In this document: one piece after another, positions 45,994-56,061 of the stretch
Layout of the letters: every line of letters begins with the position of its first letter
How positions within the stretch are numbered: position 1 is the stretch's first letter
NCBI RefSeq assembly: GCF_004363045.1
Contig: NZ_SNYJ01000002.1
Span: 248,001-312,000, forward strand
Direction of reading: 5' to 3'
From: Aureibacillus halotolerans
Lineage (GTDB): Bacteria; Bacillota; Bacilli; Bacillales; DSM-28697
Length of the DNA stretch: 64,000 nucleotides
Notes under the pieces: model-generated
Seen by the model: only the letters and a program-made list of their open reading frames with translations
Databases searched by the model: none
What the model was told of the DNA's origin: nothing
Translations under genes and position numbers: made by a program

Positions 45994-46257
45994 CTATGAA
46001 CGACGACGTTTTTTCTTTTTGCAGCATTTGTGATGATTGCTTGACTCGTTCTCCGACTCTTCCTCATCTTCTGCAAAGACAGGATAGCAGACAAAGCCTA
46101 TCAGGTCAGTGTTATTGCCATTGTGGTGCTTGCAACATTTTCTACGATGGCGTGAAGATTCCTCAACCTCTTCGACGAACTCCATTTCGTTTACTTCATT
46201 TTGATTCTCTTCTTCCCAGCGTCTACAACAACAGCGTTTGTGTTTATGTCTTCCCAT
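45994..46257 (-). CDS. Cys/His-rich, blockwise charged small protein
   Basis: 87 residues with a strong RBS (AAAGGGGGC). Basic Cys blocks (HKRCCCRRW, RRKCCKHH, HHKCCKKKKRRRS) alternate with strongly acidic blocks (ENQNEVNEMEFVEEVEE, EDEEESENES). Seven Cys, mostly paired, in 87 residues. No family recognised. Composition recalls cross-linked spore coat proteins or a metal-binding protein. Bases 46258-46567 upstream contain no gene. A CATAGCATG there is one base off a SigK -10. Confidence 0.7.
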   Translation of the reverse strand: MGRHKHKRCCCRRWEEENQNEVNEMEFVEEVEESSRHRRKCCKHHNGNNTDLIGFVCYPVFAEDEEESENESSNHHKCCKKKKRRRS

Positions 46258-46639
46258 TAGGATAGCCCCCTTTGTTTAGCAGCACTCATTCACTGCTTGC
46301 TTCATGCTATGTAGGGGACGACATCGCTGCATAAACTTGTACCTAAAAGGGTTCGTAAATGATGCAGGTCCACCAGACGATTTGTCCATTTGCTTAAAAA
46401 ACTGAATGGAAAAAACATCGGAGGCGAAAAGGGACGTGTAAGATTTGGCATTCGACAGTGAATTTAATACATATTCGATTCATTGTCCTCATACATAAGA
46501 AAATTGTATTAAAGTGGGCCGGAAGCCATTATAAAAATGCAAAGACAGTTTGCGAAAAACTGAGTTGTTAACGAAGACGTGCGCCAAACGTCACAAAAGT
46601 CCTGCCCTTAAAATCCGCCATCCTGCTCTTGCAATGGAA

Positions 46640-46693
46640 ACAAAAGAAGAAGGGCTTGTCCAATTGTCGTTGTTCTGACTTTTGGACAAGCCC
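46640..46693 (-). terminator. Terminator of the small hypothetical gene
   Basis: GGGCTTGTCCAA pairs perfectly with TTGGACAAGCCC (12 bp) and is followed by TTCTTCTTTT on the minus strand. Confidence 0.88.
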
Positions 46694-46700
46694 TAATCGA

Positions 46701-46901
46701 TTATTTTGGACGTTTTGAAGTTTGATCGTGCAAAGATTGGGACCAACCGTGAATTTTTGTATTAATGGCTGGATAAGGCTCATTAAAGGGATACGCTTGT
46801 TTAATGAGAAGGAGCTCTTCCTCTGATAGTTTCTCCCATTCATTTGCCATTTCGTTGCTGTGCTTCAGCATTTGTTGTAGGTGATAATTAAATTCGCTCA
46901 T
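46701..46901 (-). CDS. Small soluble hypothetical protein
   Basis: 66 residues, helical N-terminal half (QQMLKHSNEMANEWEKLSEE), no membrane segment, no Cys. RBS AAAGGAGG and a strong terminator support a real gene. No function recognised. Confidence 0.72.
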   Translation of the reverse strand: MSEFNYHLQQMLKHSNEMANEWEKLSEEELLLIKQAYPFNEPYPAINTKIHGWSQSLHDQTSKRPK

Positions 46902-47097
46902 GACGCCGCCTCCTTTTGTAGATGAGATTCCCTACTTTTATAAGGAAGAAACGTCACGCTGCTGAGAATCGCTCGTATTCTTGGTTGTTCTTGTAGAATG
47001 TGCACTTTCTCTCACAAACGATAATAACGTTGTGGAATCCATGGTAGTCAAAATGAAGGTCATGAGGGAGGCTGAGTTTAATTAAACGATAAATATG

Positions 47098-47220
47098 TTT
47101 GAAGACGATGTTTTATCCATAAAAGCAGACATCCTTGTTCCTTGTGTTGTTGAGAATGCTAGGATGGAATCTTTGAGTGTGGAGGCAAATTACGGAGAAC
47201 TTGGAAATGATAATAAAGGC
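47098..47220 (+). other. Possible remnant of a dehydrogenase-like gene
   Basis: The frame reads FEDDVLSIKADILVPCVVEN, weakly like the DILVPAAIEN strand of the Glu/Leu dehydrogenase family, then decays into stops. No start, no binding site. Otherwise bases 46902-47352 show no gene. A very tentative call. Confidence 0.15.
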
Positions 47221-47352
47221 CGAGCGTGAGCATGTGTTCAAAAAGGCTGATGAACACAAAACGAATTATTGAGCCATCTGTTATGATCTCTTCCTGTGCA
47301 TCACCTACAAAATGCAGCAAAGGTCCGTGGAATCATTTATCTCAGTAGCATG

Positions 47353-47817
47353 TTATGGCTTCCACGGGTAGCTTTCCCCTAGTCGTTTAAATACAGGTGC
47401 TTGACGTTGTTTATGACCTGAGTGCTTTTCATCACTCGTTTGACGCCAGCCTGTATAGTCTTGTAACACATTTTTCGCCTTCGTCAAAGTCATTGATGTC
47501 TTTGGGTTCCGGTAGCTTTCACTTACCGTGCCAAGATGCGGTACTTCGGCAAAATCAGATTTGCTCGGTGGCACATGAAAATAATAATCCCCTACACGTA
47601 TAAGTAAATCCGAGTGTTGTTGAGATTTTTTAGGATTTTTCGTAAAGTGCATGCCGATTTTCTTTGCTTCTTTTTTTTCTATAAGTTTGCGTATCGCTTT
47701 ATGTTTAAGAGAATACAAATCGCGAGGATTCGTCGCCGTCTTTGCGTGCTTGTTAATGACAAAGATCGCTTGCGCAATGGTTGAAATGGACCAATTTGCT
47801 TGTTCGCTTTTTTGCAA
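47353..47817 (-). CDS. ykyB: YkyB-family protein
   Basis: 154 residues from TTG 47817 (AGGAGG eight bases upstream; the GTG three codons earlier sits inside that site). The family is recognised from AIFVINKHAKTATNPRDLY, KKIGMHFTKNPKKSQQHSD and GDYYFHVPPSKSDFAEVPHL. Function unknown. In B. subtilis ykyB also lies next to the ykuE/ykuI region, so order is conserved. Confidence 0.87.
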   Translation of the reverse strand: MQKSEQANWSISTIAQAIFVINKHAKTATNPRDLYSLKHKAIRKLIEKKEAKKIGMHFTKNPKKSQQHSDLLIRVGDYYFHVPPSKSDFAEVPHLGTVSESYRNPKTSMTLTKAKNVLQDYTGWRQTSDEKHSGHKQRQAPVFKRLGESYPWKP

Positions 47818-47883
47818 AGCGTTCACCTCCTATGTATAGTATACCTTTCCTTATAAAGAGCTTCCAATAGTTCTGTTCAATAA

Positions 47884-47914
47884 AAAAACGAGCGACCTAT
47901 TGGCTCTCGTTTTT
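47884..47914 (-). terminator. Terminator of the HPr-like gene
   Basis: AACGAGAGCC and GGTCGCTCGTT pair on the minus strand with one mismatch and are followed by TTTTTT. Confidence 0.8.
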
Positions 47915-47920
47915 CATGCA

Positions 47921-48205
47921 TTATGCTGAAGTGTTCGCCATCGGTCGATTTTCCTCAAGTATGGTTTGTGTCACATAATACAATACTTGTTCCGCATCCT
48001 CTTCATCGCATGTGAGACTGATTGTGCTGTTCATTGGTGCTACGAGGAAAAAAGAGATGAGGCTTAGCGTATCATCGGCATTAATTGAAGTTTGCTCAAG
48101 TGTGAATGTGACATCACGTTTTTCTTCTTTTAAACGATGGGATAAGGCCATAAGTGTCGCGGCAGAAATTCGATTGCGTAAAGTAAATGTCATATGCTTT
48201 TTCAT
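47921..48205 (-). CDS. HPr-like protein lacking the phosphorylation sites
   Basis: 94 residues with the length and strand order of the HPr/Crh fold (RNRISAATLMALSHRLKEEK for helix 1; SINADDTLSLISFFLVAPMN for the Ser46 region; STISLTCDEEDAEQVLYYV for the last strand and helix). The His15 position is not histidine and the Ser46 region is altered, so it cannot be a normal PTS phosphocarrier. Probably a regulatory or structural relative. Family assignment is by pattern and moderate. Confidence 0.62.
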   Translation of the reverse strand: MKKHMTFTLRNRISAATLMALSHRLKEEKRDVTFTLEQTSINADDTLSLISFFLVAPMNSTISLTCDEEDAEQVLYYVTQTILEENRPMANTSA

Positions 48206-48403
48206 TGTTTTTCACTCCGTTATCAAAAAGATGTATAATGCGTAAGAAGGGAGTTCGTTGTTTTACGAACTTATATTGCATATTCCCTGCATTGGCTACG
48301 CATTAAACCACTAAAGTGAAAAAAACAAAAAATTTTATACGAAATGATCAGGAGCTTCTTGAATGAGTTGTTTACACAGATTGAAAAAAGAGTTAAAGAT
48401 GTA

Positions 48404-49201
48404 ACTTTCGCAGTGCGGAAATCACCTTCAACGCTGGCTGTGCTTGAGTGAAGTAAGGTGCGATAGATCGATTCATTGACATCTTGTCATGATAATTAAG
48501 GAGTGCATTATTAAAAGCAGCCACTTAACGAGACTTCAGGTGCATCGTAAATCACGATAAGTTAATTTTGACTCGATATTGCACTTGTGCCCTTTAGGGT
48601 GCAACGCAAATACGACCGCTTCGTCAAAACACTCCGCTTTCCGCGGGCACGGCTTCAGCTTCCTCGGAAAGCAAAAGCGGCTTTCCTGCGGGATCTTCAG
48701 CTCGCGCTGTTCCCGCAGGAGTCTGCGTATTTTGACTACGCTTGATGTTTGTTTCTGCGTAAATTTTTTTATTTTTATAGGTCTCATATAACAGAGAAAA
48801 TGGAAAAGTGAGTTGAATCGTCCTACTTTAGCATACAAGACAATTAAGTGCATCGTTTCATGCGAAGATATATCACATAATGTAGAGATCCATTAACCTC
48901 TTCAAAACAACGCCTGCTGTATTCAGTGACAATAAAGATCCCATTGCTCACAATTCTATATTTTCTAAAGGGGCGCTTGTAAGTAACAAAGCGGATTTGT
49001 ACATCATAAAAAATGAATGAATCATTAATAGCAGCCACGAACGAGACTTCAGCGGCAATGAAAACACGATGAGGTCCTTTAAATCGAAGCACTTGTGCCT
49101 TTAGGGTAAAAGCGAGTTTGTATAAAAAGCAATCACAACAATGAATTTCAAGTTAATCCAGTTATAACTAACCGTGTCTGCCCAACGTAAGGTGCGAAAA
49201 G
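48404..49201 (+). mobile_element. Composite non-coding element E2
   Basis: About 798 bp in the gene-free stretch between the HPr-like gene and ykuE. The left end is ACTTTCGCA and the right end TGCGAAAAG (one change). Modules occur in the same order as in E1, with a second palindromic block (48613-48764). No clear target duplication was seen. The right part is shorter and partly rearranged. Confidence 0.7.
48613..48764 (+). repeat. Palindromic block of about 150 bp, copy B
   Basis: Nearly identical to copy A, including the long internal run from CCGCGGGCAC to GCGTATTTTGACTACG. Confidence 0.9.
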
Positions 49202-49214
49202 CCATCATCGATGT

Positions 49215-50084
49215 TTAAGTCTTTCTCTCTAGTGTAAATACGGAGAGTTCGGGGCGGCAAAAAAAACGATAAGGAAGCCGGGTCGTCCCAATGCCTCGAT
49301 TCACATAAAGAATCATGTCACTGTTTGGAAAAGTGTACATACCATCGAAGTATTTCTCCCCTAGTGGTGGGAGCACAATAGGACCGAAAAACGGAAGTTG
49401 AACTTGCCCGCCATGCGTATGGCCGGAAAGCTGCAATGAAATATTTAAGTTCTTTGATTGTGCAGCAATGTCAGGTTCATGAGCAATAAAGATAAGATAA
49501 TCATCAGGGGATATACCATTCATTGTTTTTGCCAAATCGGGACGTCCTAACATAAGATCATCTATACCGGCGATGACAATATGTTCACCTTCTTTTTCAA
49601 TGGTTGTTGATTGATTGAGAAGGACAGTAAAGCCTGCATTCTCCATAATGTTTTTGTAAATATTTGTGCCGTAATCCCCGTGATCATGGTTGCCGTAAAC
49701 GGCTATTTTTCCGTATGGCGCTTTGAGACTTTTGAGGATGGACGTTAAATGGTTTGGCGTCTCGTATTGATTAGGGCTGTCCATTAAATCGCCAGAAAAA
49801 ACGATAAGGTCGGGCTGGAGGCCATTGATTTTTGTGACAAGGTTTTCGAGTTGCTGCTCTTCATAATGGTAGCCAACATGCGTGTCACTTACCTGGACAA
49901 TTTTGAATGACTGAAAGCTCTTAGGTAGGTTTTTGCTCGGAATGGTATGATGGGTCGTCTCTACCCAACGTGGTTCAAGATAGGTAGCATAGCTATACCC
50001 TCCGGTTGCAGTGACGACCAGCCCGGTAAACCAGCCGAACAGTCGTTTTATAAAAGAACGACGTGTGATTTTTTCATTTTTCAT
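49215..50084 (-). CDS. ykuE: Tat-exported metallophosphoesterase, YkuE type
   Basis: 289 residues. The twin-arginine signal is TRRSFIKRLFG followed by a hydrophobic stretch. The calcineurin-like metal motifs are visible: VSDTHVG, FSGDLMDS, YGNHDHGD, IAHEPD and LSGHTHGGQ. YkuE of B. subtilis is a TatAyCy-dependent wall phosphoesterase. Here too it neighbours ykuI, transcribed divergently. Substrate not known. Confidence 0.93.
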   Translation of the reverse strand: MKNEKITRRSFIKRLFGWFTGLVVTATGGYSYATYLEPRWVETTHHTIPSKNLPKSFQSFKIVQVSDTHVGYHYEEQQLENLVTKINGLQPDLIVFSGDLMDSPNQYETPNHLTSILKSLKAPYGKIAVYGNHDHGDYGTNIYKNIMENAGFTVLLNQSTTIEKEGEHIVIAGIDDLMLGRPDLAKTMNGISPDDYLIFIAHEPDIAAQSKNLNISLQLSGHTHGGQVQLPFFGPIVLPPLGEKYFDGMYTFPNSDMILYVNRGIGTTRLPYRFFCRPELSVFTLERKT

Positions 50085-50172
50085 CTATATCAACCTTATA
50101 CGTATAGTGGTGTGATGCAAAAATCGTAACAAAGACGATACAACCTCAAAGAAAATAAAGGAGGCCGTCATA

Positions 50173-51384
50173 ATGGACCCATTAGATATCGTGACACAAA
50201 AGGACAGTGTTTTTCCAGTTTTCCAAGGGGTGTATTCAGCAGATGATTGGCGTGTGAACGCTTGTGAGGTCTATGGAAGACTAAAGCAAACGACGCACGA
50301 TATGCCATTGGGACCGTTTTTTCACGATGCCAGCGTTCCAGAGGAATACCGATTTGAAATCGATGTCCACCTCTACCATCAGGCGATTGAGCAATTTCTT
50401 ATCACAGAGGACATTGCAACCTTGTTTCTGAATGCCCATCCAGATGTGCTGTTAGAACACGGAGAAGAGCTCATTGAAATGCTTCTTACTTATGAGAGAG
50501 AACGTGGGTTAAAGCTCGACTCGCTTGTGATTGAAATGAGCCTGTCCTCATTTCATGGAGATTTGGAGCATCTGCATCATTTTATCATGTATTTGAAGAC
50601 CTATGGAATAAAAATTTCGCTCGACAACATTGGGCTGATTGAAACGAACCTTGATGTCATCGGAATGGTTTCGCCACATTTTATAAAAGTGAATCTTCGC
50701 CCATTGCTTGATGCTGAAAAACCTCAGGCATATCACGATGTAATGCACTCTTTAACTCAACTTGCGCGGAAGATTGGAGCAGCGATGATCTTTCAAGAAA
50801 TTGAAACTGAATTTCAGTTGCAATATGCTTGGAGAAACGGTGGGCAATATTACCAAGGAAATTTTTTAGATCAGCCAAACGGCTCAATCGAAAAGTCATC
50901 CATACAGCTGGATCATTTGAATGCCATTTTTAGTCGCTTTATTCGTCATGAGAAAAACAAGCTGAAAAGGCGTTTAGCCATTGAAGAAGAGCTGCAAAAA
51001 AAGTTGGAGGATGCACTGCTTTTGAGTGAAGATCATACCGATAATGAACTTCTGTCTTATATAGGTACACTGTTTCAACATGAAAGTTTCCGTATTTATT
51101 TATGTGATGGAGACGGGTTTCAAAAATCGGCAAATATGGTGTGGCGTGACAGTGAGTGGGCATTCCAACAAGAGTATATGGGGAAAAATTGGAGCTGGCG
51201 TCCCTATTTCCTTGAAAATATTGTTCGTATGGAGTCGGGTGGCAAAGGTATTCTTTCAGATCTTTATTCAGATATTGAAACAAAGCAAAACATCCGAACA
51301 TTTTCTTTCCCTGTGCAGGAGCACTTGTATGTATTCATTGACCTATCTTACGAATTTTTATTTAAAAATGATCATCACGTCTAG
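50173..51384 (+). CDS. ykuI: EAL-domain protein, YkuI type
   Basis: 403 residues. N-terminal EAL domain (about 1-250) with the signature Glu in CEVYGRL, metal-site-like VIEMS and SLDNIG segments, and a C-terminal PAS-like domain (about 270-400). YkuI binds c-di-GMP in B. subtilis, where phosphodiesterase activity has been hard to show. RBS is AAGGAGG. Confidence 0.92.
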   Translation: MDPLDIVTQKDSVFPVFQGVYSADDWRVNACEVYGRLKQTTHDMPLGPFFHDASVPEEYRFEIDVHLYHQAIEQFLITEDIATLFLNAHPDVLLEHGEELIEMLLTYERERGLKLDSLVIEMSLSSFHGDLEHLHHFIMYLKTYGIKISLDNIGLIETNLDVIGMVSPHFIKVNLRPLLDAEKPQAYHDVMHSLTQLARKIGAAMIFQEIETEFQLQYAWRNGGQYYQGNFLDQPNGSIEKSSIQLDHLNAIFSRFIRHEKNKLKRRLAIEEELQKKLEDALLLSEDHTDNELLSYIGTLFQHESFRIYLCDGDGFQKSANMVWRDSEWAFQQEYMGKNWSWRPYFLENIVRMESGGKGILSDLYSDIETKQNIRTFSFPVQEHLYVFIDLSYEFLFKNDHHV

Positions 51385-51478
51385 GGCACGCCCTAAATGT
51401 ATGAGCACACTCTTTAAGGGGAGAGTAATCGTAAAAGAGGCTTAGTAATAGCCTCCCTATGAAGAGGTGCTTTGAATC

Positions 51479-51724
51479 ATGGATGCTGCAATACTTGCAC
51501 TATCTGCTCTCACCGTGTTGGTCGTGTTGTGTGGAGCCATCGTGTCAATGCGGATTGGCAAAGCAACGAAAAAAGAGACGGACAGCTCCGTCTCAGAGTC
51601 GATTTCACGGCATCCAGTTGGGAGAAATCCGATCTTTTGGGTCTATGGGATTGCTGCTCTACTAATCCTTGGCTATATTGTGTATTTAGCCATCACCTAT
51701 ACCGCGTCAAAGGGCGTTGCTTAA
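51479..51724 (+). CDS. Small two-helix membrane protein
   Basis: 81 residues: helix 1 at about 4-24, a polar loop (KATKKETDSSVSESISRH), helix 2 at about 52-74. RBS AAGAGGTG. No family recognised. Its terminator supports a real gene. Confidence 0.7.
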   Translation: MDAAILALSALTVLVVLCGAIVSMRIGKATKKETDSSVSESISRHPVGRNPIFWVYGIAALLILGYIVYLAITYTASKGVA

Positions 51725-51744
51725 AAATCCAAATGATGTAAATT

Positions 51745-51787
51745 AACAACGGAGCGTGGATGTATTATCCATGCTCCGTTGTTTTTA
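51745..51787. terminator. Bidirectional terminator between converging genes
   Basis: AACAACGGAGC and GCTCCGTTGTT pair, extended by GGAT/ATCC, with TTTTT on the plus strand and T residues on the minus strand. Confidence 0.9.
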
Positions 51788-52630
51788 TGCTTTGCTTTTC
51801 GTTGTTTGCTTGAACGCTTCCTCAAATTCCTGTGCTTTTTCAGCGGATGCTTCAATGGCTTCTCGGAAAACGTCCTTTGCCTGTCCTGCTTCTAGCCGAG
51901 CAAGTCCTTCATACGTCGTTCCTTTTGGAGATGTGACTTGAGCACGAAGCTCCGCTGGCGTTCGGTTCGTTTGCCGTACCATTTCAGCAGCACCCGCCAT
52001 AACGTCAACAATCCATTGGCGCCCCTCTTCCTCTGTAAAGCCGTGTGCTTTTGCAGTATCCTCAAAATATTCCATCACAGCGTACATATAGGCTGGACTG
52101 CTTCCAGCAAGCCCCGTAAAGAGATTCATTTTTGCTTCTTCAATTTCATAGGCCGTGCCAAAGCCTGAAAGCAACGAATGCACAATGGCTTTGTCCTCTG
52201 TTGAGACGGCTTTTCCTGTGCAATAGCCTGTTGTAGACATTGAAATGGCTGAAGATGTATTTGGCATCACGCGAACGACCTTTGTGTTTTTGGAGGTCCA
52301 ATGCGTCATTGTCTCTGTAGAGAGTCCTGCAATGACAGAAAGTAGCAGGGGAGAATGGTCTATAAGGGAAGAAATGCGAGCAAAAATCTCCTCAGCATCT
52401 TTCGGTTTGACAGCCATGACGACTACAGATGCCCGTGAGATGCAACTGTCAAGATCTTGACTAGCTGTAACGCCATACTGCTGTTGTAACTCCTTTAGCC
52501 GTTCGGCGTTTGTCCGATTGAGAACGGTGATTTGGTTAGGTTCGACAAGTTGATTGGCAAGAAGTCCACGAATCATTGCCTCTGCCATAGAGCCAGCACC
52601 TAGAAATACGATTTGTTTTCCTTGCATCAT
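51785..52630 (-). CDS. proI: Pyrroline-5-carboxylate reductase
   Basis: 281 residues. It reduces P5C to proline with NAD(P)H, the last step after ProB and ProA, which are also encoded in this window. Rossmann motif FLGAGSMAEAMIRGL, SVIAGLST and the C-terminal signature (LRAQVTSPKGTTYEGLARLE) are clear. Two adjacent ATG codons are possible starts; RBS AAAGGTTG. No T-box is seen upstream, unlike proBA. proI versus proC paralogue cannot be told. Confidence 0.93.
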   Translation of the reverse strand: MMQGKQIVFLGAGSMAEAMIRGLLANQLVEPNQITVLNRTNAERLKELQQQYGVTASQDLDSCISRASVVVMAVKPKDAEEIFARISSLIDHSPLLLSVIAGLSTETMTHWTSKNTKVVRVMPNTSSAISMSTTGYCTGKAVSTEDKAIVHSLLSGFGTAYEIEEAKMNLFTGLAGSSPAYMYAVMEYFEDTAKAHGFTEEEGRQWIVDVMAGAAEMVRQTNRTPAELRAQVTSPKGTTYEGLARLEAGQAKDVFREAIEASAEKAQEFEEAFKQTTKSKA

Positions 52631-52761
52631 GGTGTAACAACCTTTCTAAAGTTCTTCTCATTTGCAAATGGTGAATGGGCTTCGCGCAGCCCTTGTTTAA
52701 GCCTTCTAATCGTTATTGTCGTTGATTATAAAAAAAACCACAAGTTTTTTAAGCAAAATCC

Positions 52762-52790
52762 TTGAAAGTCAAAGTAGGTCAAAGTATACT
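52762..52790 (+). promoter_or_regulatory. SigA-type promoter of clpE
   Basis: TTGAAA (52762-52767) and TATACT (52785-52790) with a 17-base spacer. The spacer contains a CtsR box. Confidence 0.82.
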
Positions 52791-52815
52791 TTCGATATAG
52801 TCAAAGAAAGTCAAA
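52767..52815 (+). promoter_or_regulatory. Two CtsR operators in front of clpE
   Basis: AGTCAAAGTAGGTCAAA (52767-52783) and AGTCAAAGAAAGTCAAA (52799-52815) fit the CtsR heptad repeat (GGTCAAA-NNN-GGTCAAA) with few mismatches. The first occupies the promoter spacer and the second covers the start of transcription, so binding should block RNA polymerase and heat stress should relieve it. The ctsR gene itself is not in this window. Confidence 0.9.
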
Positions 52816-52850
52816 GGTGATTTATCTAAAATAAAGGAGGACAAATCGAT

Positions 52851-54947
52851 ATGAATTGTCAACATTGTCATCAACGTCCTGCTTCTGTGCAATTGAGGAT
52901 GAAAATAAATAATAATAAAGAATCAATACACTTATGCCAACAATGTTTGCTGACTCTTGAAAAACAACATCAGCAAAACCCAAACGCGTTTTATGGACAA
53001 ATGATGGGTGGTCAAAGTGGAGCGGTTACTCAGCAGCAGACGTCACAAGAAAGCTTACTTGAATCATTGGCTACTGATTTAACGGACCAAGCGAACGCAG
53101 GTGCTATTGATCCGGTCATAGGACGTCACGATGAAATTCAAAGAGTAATCGAGGTTCTCAACCGTCGAAACAAAAACAATCCGGTTTTGATTGGTGAACC
53201 AGGGGTTGGGAAAACGGCGATTGCTGAAGGGATCGCCTTGCGAATTGCTGATAAAAATGTACCGAACAAGCTATTAAACAAACGAGTCATGCTTCTCGAT
53301 GTTGCCTCACTCGTTTCAAACACGGGCATACGTGGCCAATTTGAGGAACGCATGAAGCAGCTCGTGGACGAAATACAATCACGCGATGACATTTTGTTAT
53401 TCGTGGATGAAATACACTTGCTTGTTGGTGCAGGACAGACTCAAGATTCGCAAATGGATGCTGGGAACATCTTAAAACCGGCGCTTGCACGCGGAAAAAT
53501 GCAGCTCATTGGGGCGACGACATTAAAAGAATATCGCGCGATTGAGAAGGATGCTGCACTTGAACGTCGCTTTCAGCCGGTGATCGTTGATGAACCTACG
53601 GAAGATGAGGCTGTTGCGATTTTACAAGGCTTGCAACAGCGTTATGAGGAGTACCACCGTGTCCTCTATACGGAGGATGCCATTAAGGCAAGTGTACAGC
53701 TGTCTAAACGTTACATTCAGGACCGGCAGTTGCCAGACAAGGCGATTGACTTGATGGATGAAGCAGGATCTGTTCTCAATTTGTCACATGAAGAAAAGGA
53801 TGAAAATCAAATAGAGCATCGTTTAACGGACGTGCGCAAGGAAAAAGAGGAAGCAACGGCAAACGAGGCATACGAGCGTGCAGCTCAACTGCGGGATGAA
53901 GAAAAACGCTTGCTTGAGCAAAAACAACATGCGACCTCGGATATTCCTGAGGTAACGCGTGAAGTGATCGAGCAGCTCATTCAGAAGAAAACAGGTATTC
54001 CCGTTTCGCGTTTAGAAGAAGACGAGCAAACGCGCATGAAGGAGCTTGAAATGCGCTTGTCCCAACAGGTCATTGGCCAGGTCGAGGCGGTTCAAAAAGT
54101 TGCCAAAGCCGTGAAACGCTCACGTGCAGGTCTTACCTCGAAACACCGCCCATCAGGATCATTCTTATTTGTTGGTCCAACAGGGGTCGGGAAAACGGAG
54201 CTGTCTAAATCGCTTGCTCGAGAGCTGTTTGGTGATGAAGATGCTTTGATTCGATTGGACATGAGTGAGTACATGGAAAAGCATGCCGTGTCGAAGTTGA
54301 TTGGCTCACCTCCAGGCTATGTTGGGCATGATGAAGCGGGTCAACTAACTGAGAAAATTCGTCGCCAGCCCTATAGTATTGTGTTGCTCGATGAGATTGA
54401 AAAGGCACATCCAGATGTGCAGCATATGTTCCTGCAAATTATGGAGGATGGGCGTCTTACCGATAGTCAGGGGCGCACAGTGAGCTTTAAAAACACTATT
54501 CTTATCATGACAAGCAACGCAGGTACTCAAGTCAAAACGCTCGATACACTTGGGTTTTCGACAGGCGAGGAAATGGCTCAAGAAAGTCAGTTGCTTTCTT
54601 CGTTAGGCGATTATTTTAAACCAGAGTTTCTAAACCGCTTTGATAGCATTGTTTCTTTTAATGCCCTTGAGAGAGACCATCTCGTTGATATTGTTGGTTT
54701 GATGTTAGACACTTTAAAGGATGCGCTCAGCGAAAAAGCAATCACTCTGCGTGTGACGGATGTCGCAAAGGAAATCATTGCGGATCTAGGCGACTACAAG
54801 GCGTTTGGTGCCCGTCCATTACGTCGAGCCATTCAGGAGCATGTTGAAGACGCGATTGCTGATCTATTAGTTGAAGCAGAGGTTTCTGTAACGAGCATTC
54901 TTGTCGATGCTGAGGAAGGTAAATTAAGTGTTCAAGCAACTACCTAA
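52851..54947 (+). CDS. clpE: AAA+ unfoldase ClpE
   Basis: 698 residues. The N-terminal zinc finger C3-x2-C6 ... C29-x2-C32 identifies ClpE among HSP100 proteins. The first AAA domain has GEPGVGKTA, a UVR-type region ([16 protein letters not shown]) sits in the middle, and the second AAA domain has [10 protein letters not shown]. It feeds substrates to ClpP and resolves heat aggregates. Two CtsR boxes lie upstream. RBS is AAGGAGG. Confidence 0.95.
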   Translation: MNCQHCHQRPASVQLRMKINNNKESIHLCQQCLLTLEKQHQQNPNAFYGQMMGGQSGAVTQQQTSQESLLESLATDLTDQANAGAIDPVIGRHDEIQRVIEVLNRRNKNNPVLIGEPGVGKTAIAEGIALRIADKNVPNKLLNKRVMLLDVASLVSNTGIRGQFEERMKQLVDEIQSRDDILLFVDEIHLLVGAGQTQDSQMDAGNILKPALARGKMQLIGATTLKEYRAIEKDAALERRFQPVIVDEPTEDEAVAILQGLQQRYEEYHRVLYTEDAIKASVQLSKRYIQDRQLPDKAIDLMDEAGSVLNLSHEEKDENQIEHRLTDVRKEKEEATANEAYERAAQLRDEEKRLLEQKQHATSDIPEVTREVIEQLIQKKTGIPVSRLEEDEQTRMKELEMRLSQQVIGQVEAVQKVAKAVKRSRAGLTSKHRPSGSFLFVGPTGVGKTELSKSLARELFGDEDALIRLDMSEYMEKHAVSKLIGSPPGYVGHDEAGQLTEKIRRQPYSIVLLDEIEKAHPDVQHMFLQIMEDGRLTDSQGRTVSFKNTILIMTSNAGTQVKTLDTLGFSTGEEMAQESQLLSSLGDYFKPEFLNRFDSIVSFNALERDHLVDIVGLMLDTLKDALSEKAITLRVTDVAKEIIADLGDYKAFGARPLRRAIQEHVEDAIADLLVEAEVSVTSILVDAEEGKLSVQATT

Positions 54948-54962
54948 GCGCATAGAATGTGA

Positions 54963-55003
54963 AACGACCAGAACAAAGGCACCATTGTTCTGGTCGTTTT
55001 TTA
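54963..55003. terminator. Bidirectional terminator between clpE and the AEC gene
   Basis: CGACCAGAACAA pairs perfectly with TTGTTCTGGTCG and is followed by TTTTTT. Confidence 0.9.
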
Positions 55004-55927
55004 GTAAAGGATCGTGCTTAAAAAAATGACTAAGCTCACTGTCACTGAAGACAACATTGTCGAAGCGAGCACCGTTTGCGCAGAGAACTCCGGCTCGTTG
55101 TTGTACTCTTGCGCGATAATAGCGCTGTTCACCGACGTCGGCATAGCGGCGGAGATAAAAAAAGCTTGGGCTGTAATGCCTTCCAGTTGAAATAAATAAA
55201 TTAGTCCAGCAGCGATAGCAGGCCCGAGGAGGAGACGCAAGGATAGAGACCCATACACTTTCCCTAAATTGCGTTTTAGCTTAAGCTCAGCGACCTGACA
55301 ACCGAGGGTGATGAGTGCAATCGCAATGACGGCATCTGAAATATACGTTGCTGGTGTATATAGCGCCAGTGGTAAATCAATTTTTGTAACATTGAGAGCG
55401 ATAGCAGCCAGCATGGCGTACAAAACAGGTAATTTGGCATATGACAGTAGAGCTTGCCAAAAAGATTTGTCCGAAGACTGCAACGAAAAAATACCGTAGG
55501 AAAACGTTACGATGTTTTGGATGAGCAATACGATGACCTGGATTGACATGGCATAAGGATCTGATCGGAACACTAGGTCATTGACTGGAACGCCATAATT
55601 TCCGGAGTTATAGAAGATCACTGAATTCGAGAAGGCAATCCGCATGCTTTTCGAAAACCGGAACACCGTTGTGATCACTCTGGCTACCAAGTAAAGAATT
55701 GCCAACGATAGCAGTGTAAGTCCTGCAATCGTGAAAAACTCATGAAGAGAAATGGCCGTTTCATAAAGCTTGGTGAAAATGAGTGCGGGCACTAAAAGAT
55801 AAAGATTCATCTTGCTCAGCGTATACATATCTAAGTGGAACTTTCGTTGTAAAATGACGCCAATTATGACAAGAACAAAGACCGGAGCAATAATGGTGGA
55901 CACAATAGTAAACCATTGCGAAATCAT
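55001..55927 (-). CDS. AEC-family transporter (auxin efflux carrier-like)
   Basis: 308 residues, about ten membrane helices, with the AEC inverted-repeat layout (N-terminal APVFVLVIIGVILQRK, central FYNSGNYGVPV, C-terminal MPTSVNSAIIAQEYN). Bacterial members move malate or other organic acids. Substrate not predictable here. Confidence 0.87.
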   Translation of the reverse strand: MISQWFTIVSTIIAPVFVLVIIGVILQRKFHLDMYTLSKMNLYLLVPALIFTKLYETAISLHEFFTIAGLTLLSLAILYLVARVITTVFRFSKSMRIAFSNSVIFYNSGNYGVPVNDLVFRSDPYAMSIQVIVLLIQNIVTFSYGIFSLQSSDKSFWQALLSYAKLPVLYAMLAAIALNVTKIDLPLALYTPATYISDAVIAIALITLGCQVAELKLKRNLGKVYGSLSLRLLLGPAIAAGLIYLFQLEGITAQAFFISAAMPTSVNSAIIAQEYNNEPEFSAQTVLASTMLSSVTVSLVIFLSTILY

Positions 55928-56061
55928 GCTGGAACCTCCTTCAACTGTACTTATAGATGCTACTGTATCTCGGGTTCAATTGTAAAGAGTTTGTGGAAAA
56001 CGTTCCCTAAGGAAGTTCCCTGGAAACGATGCTACACTAAAATTATTAGGAGGGAGAAATC

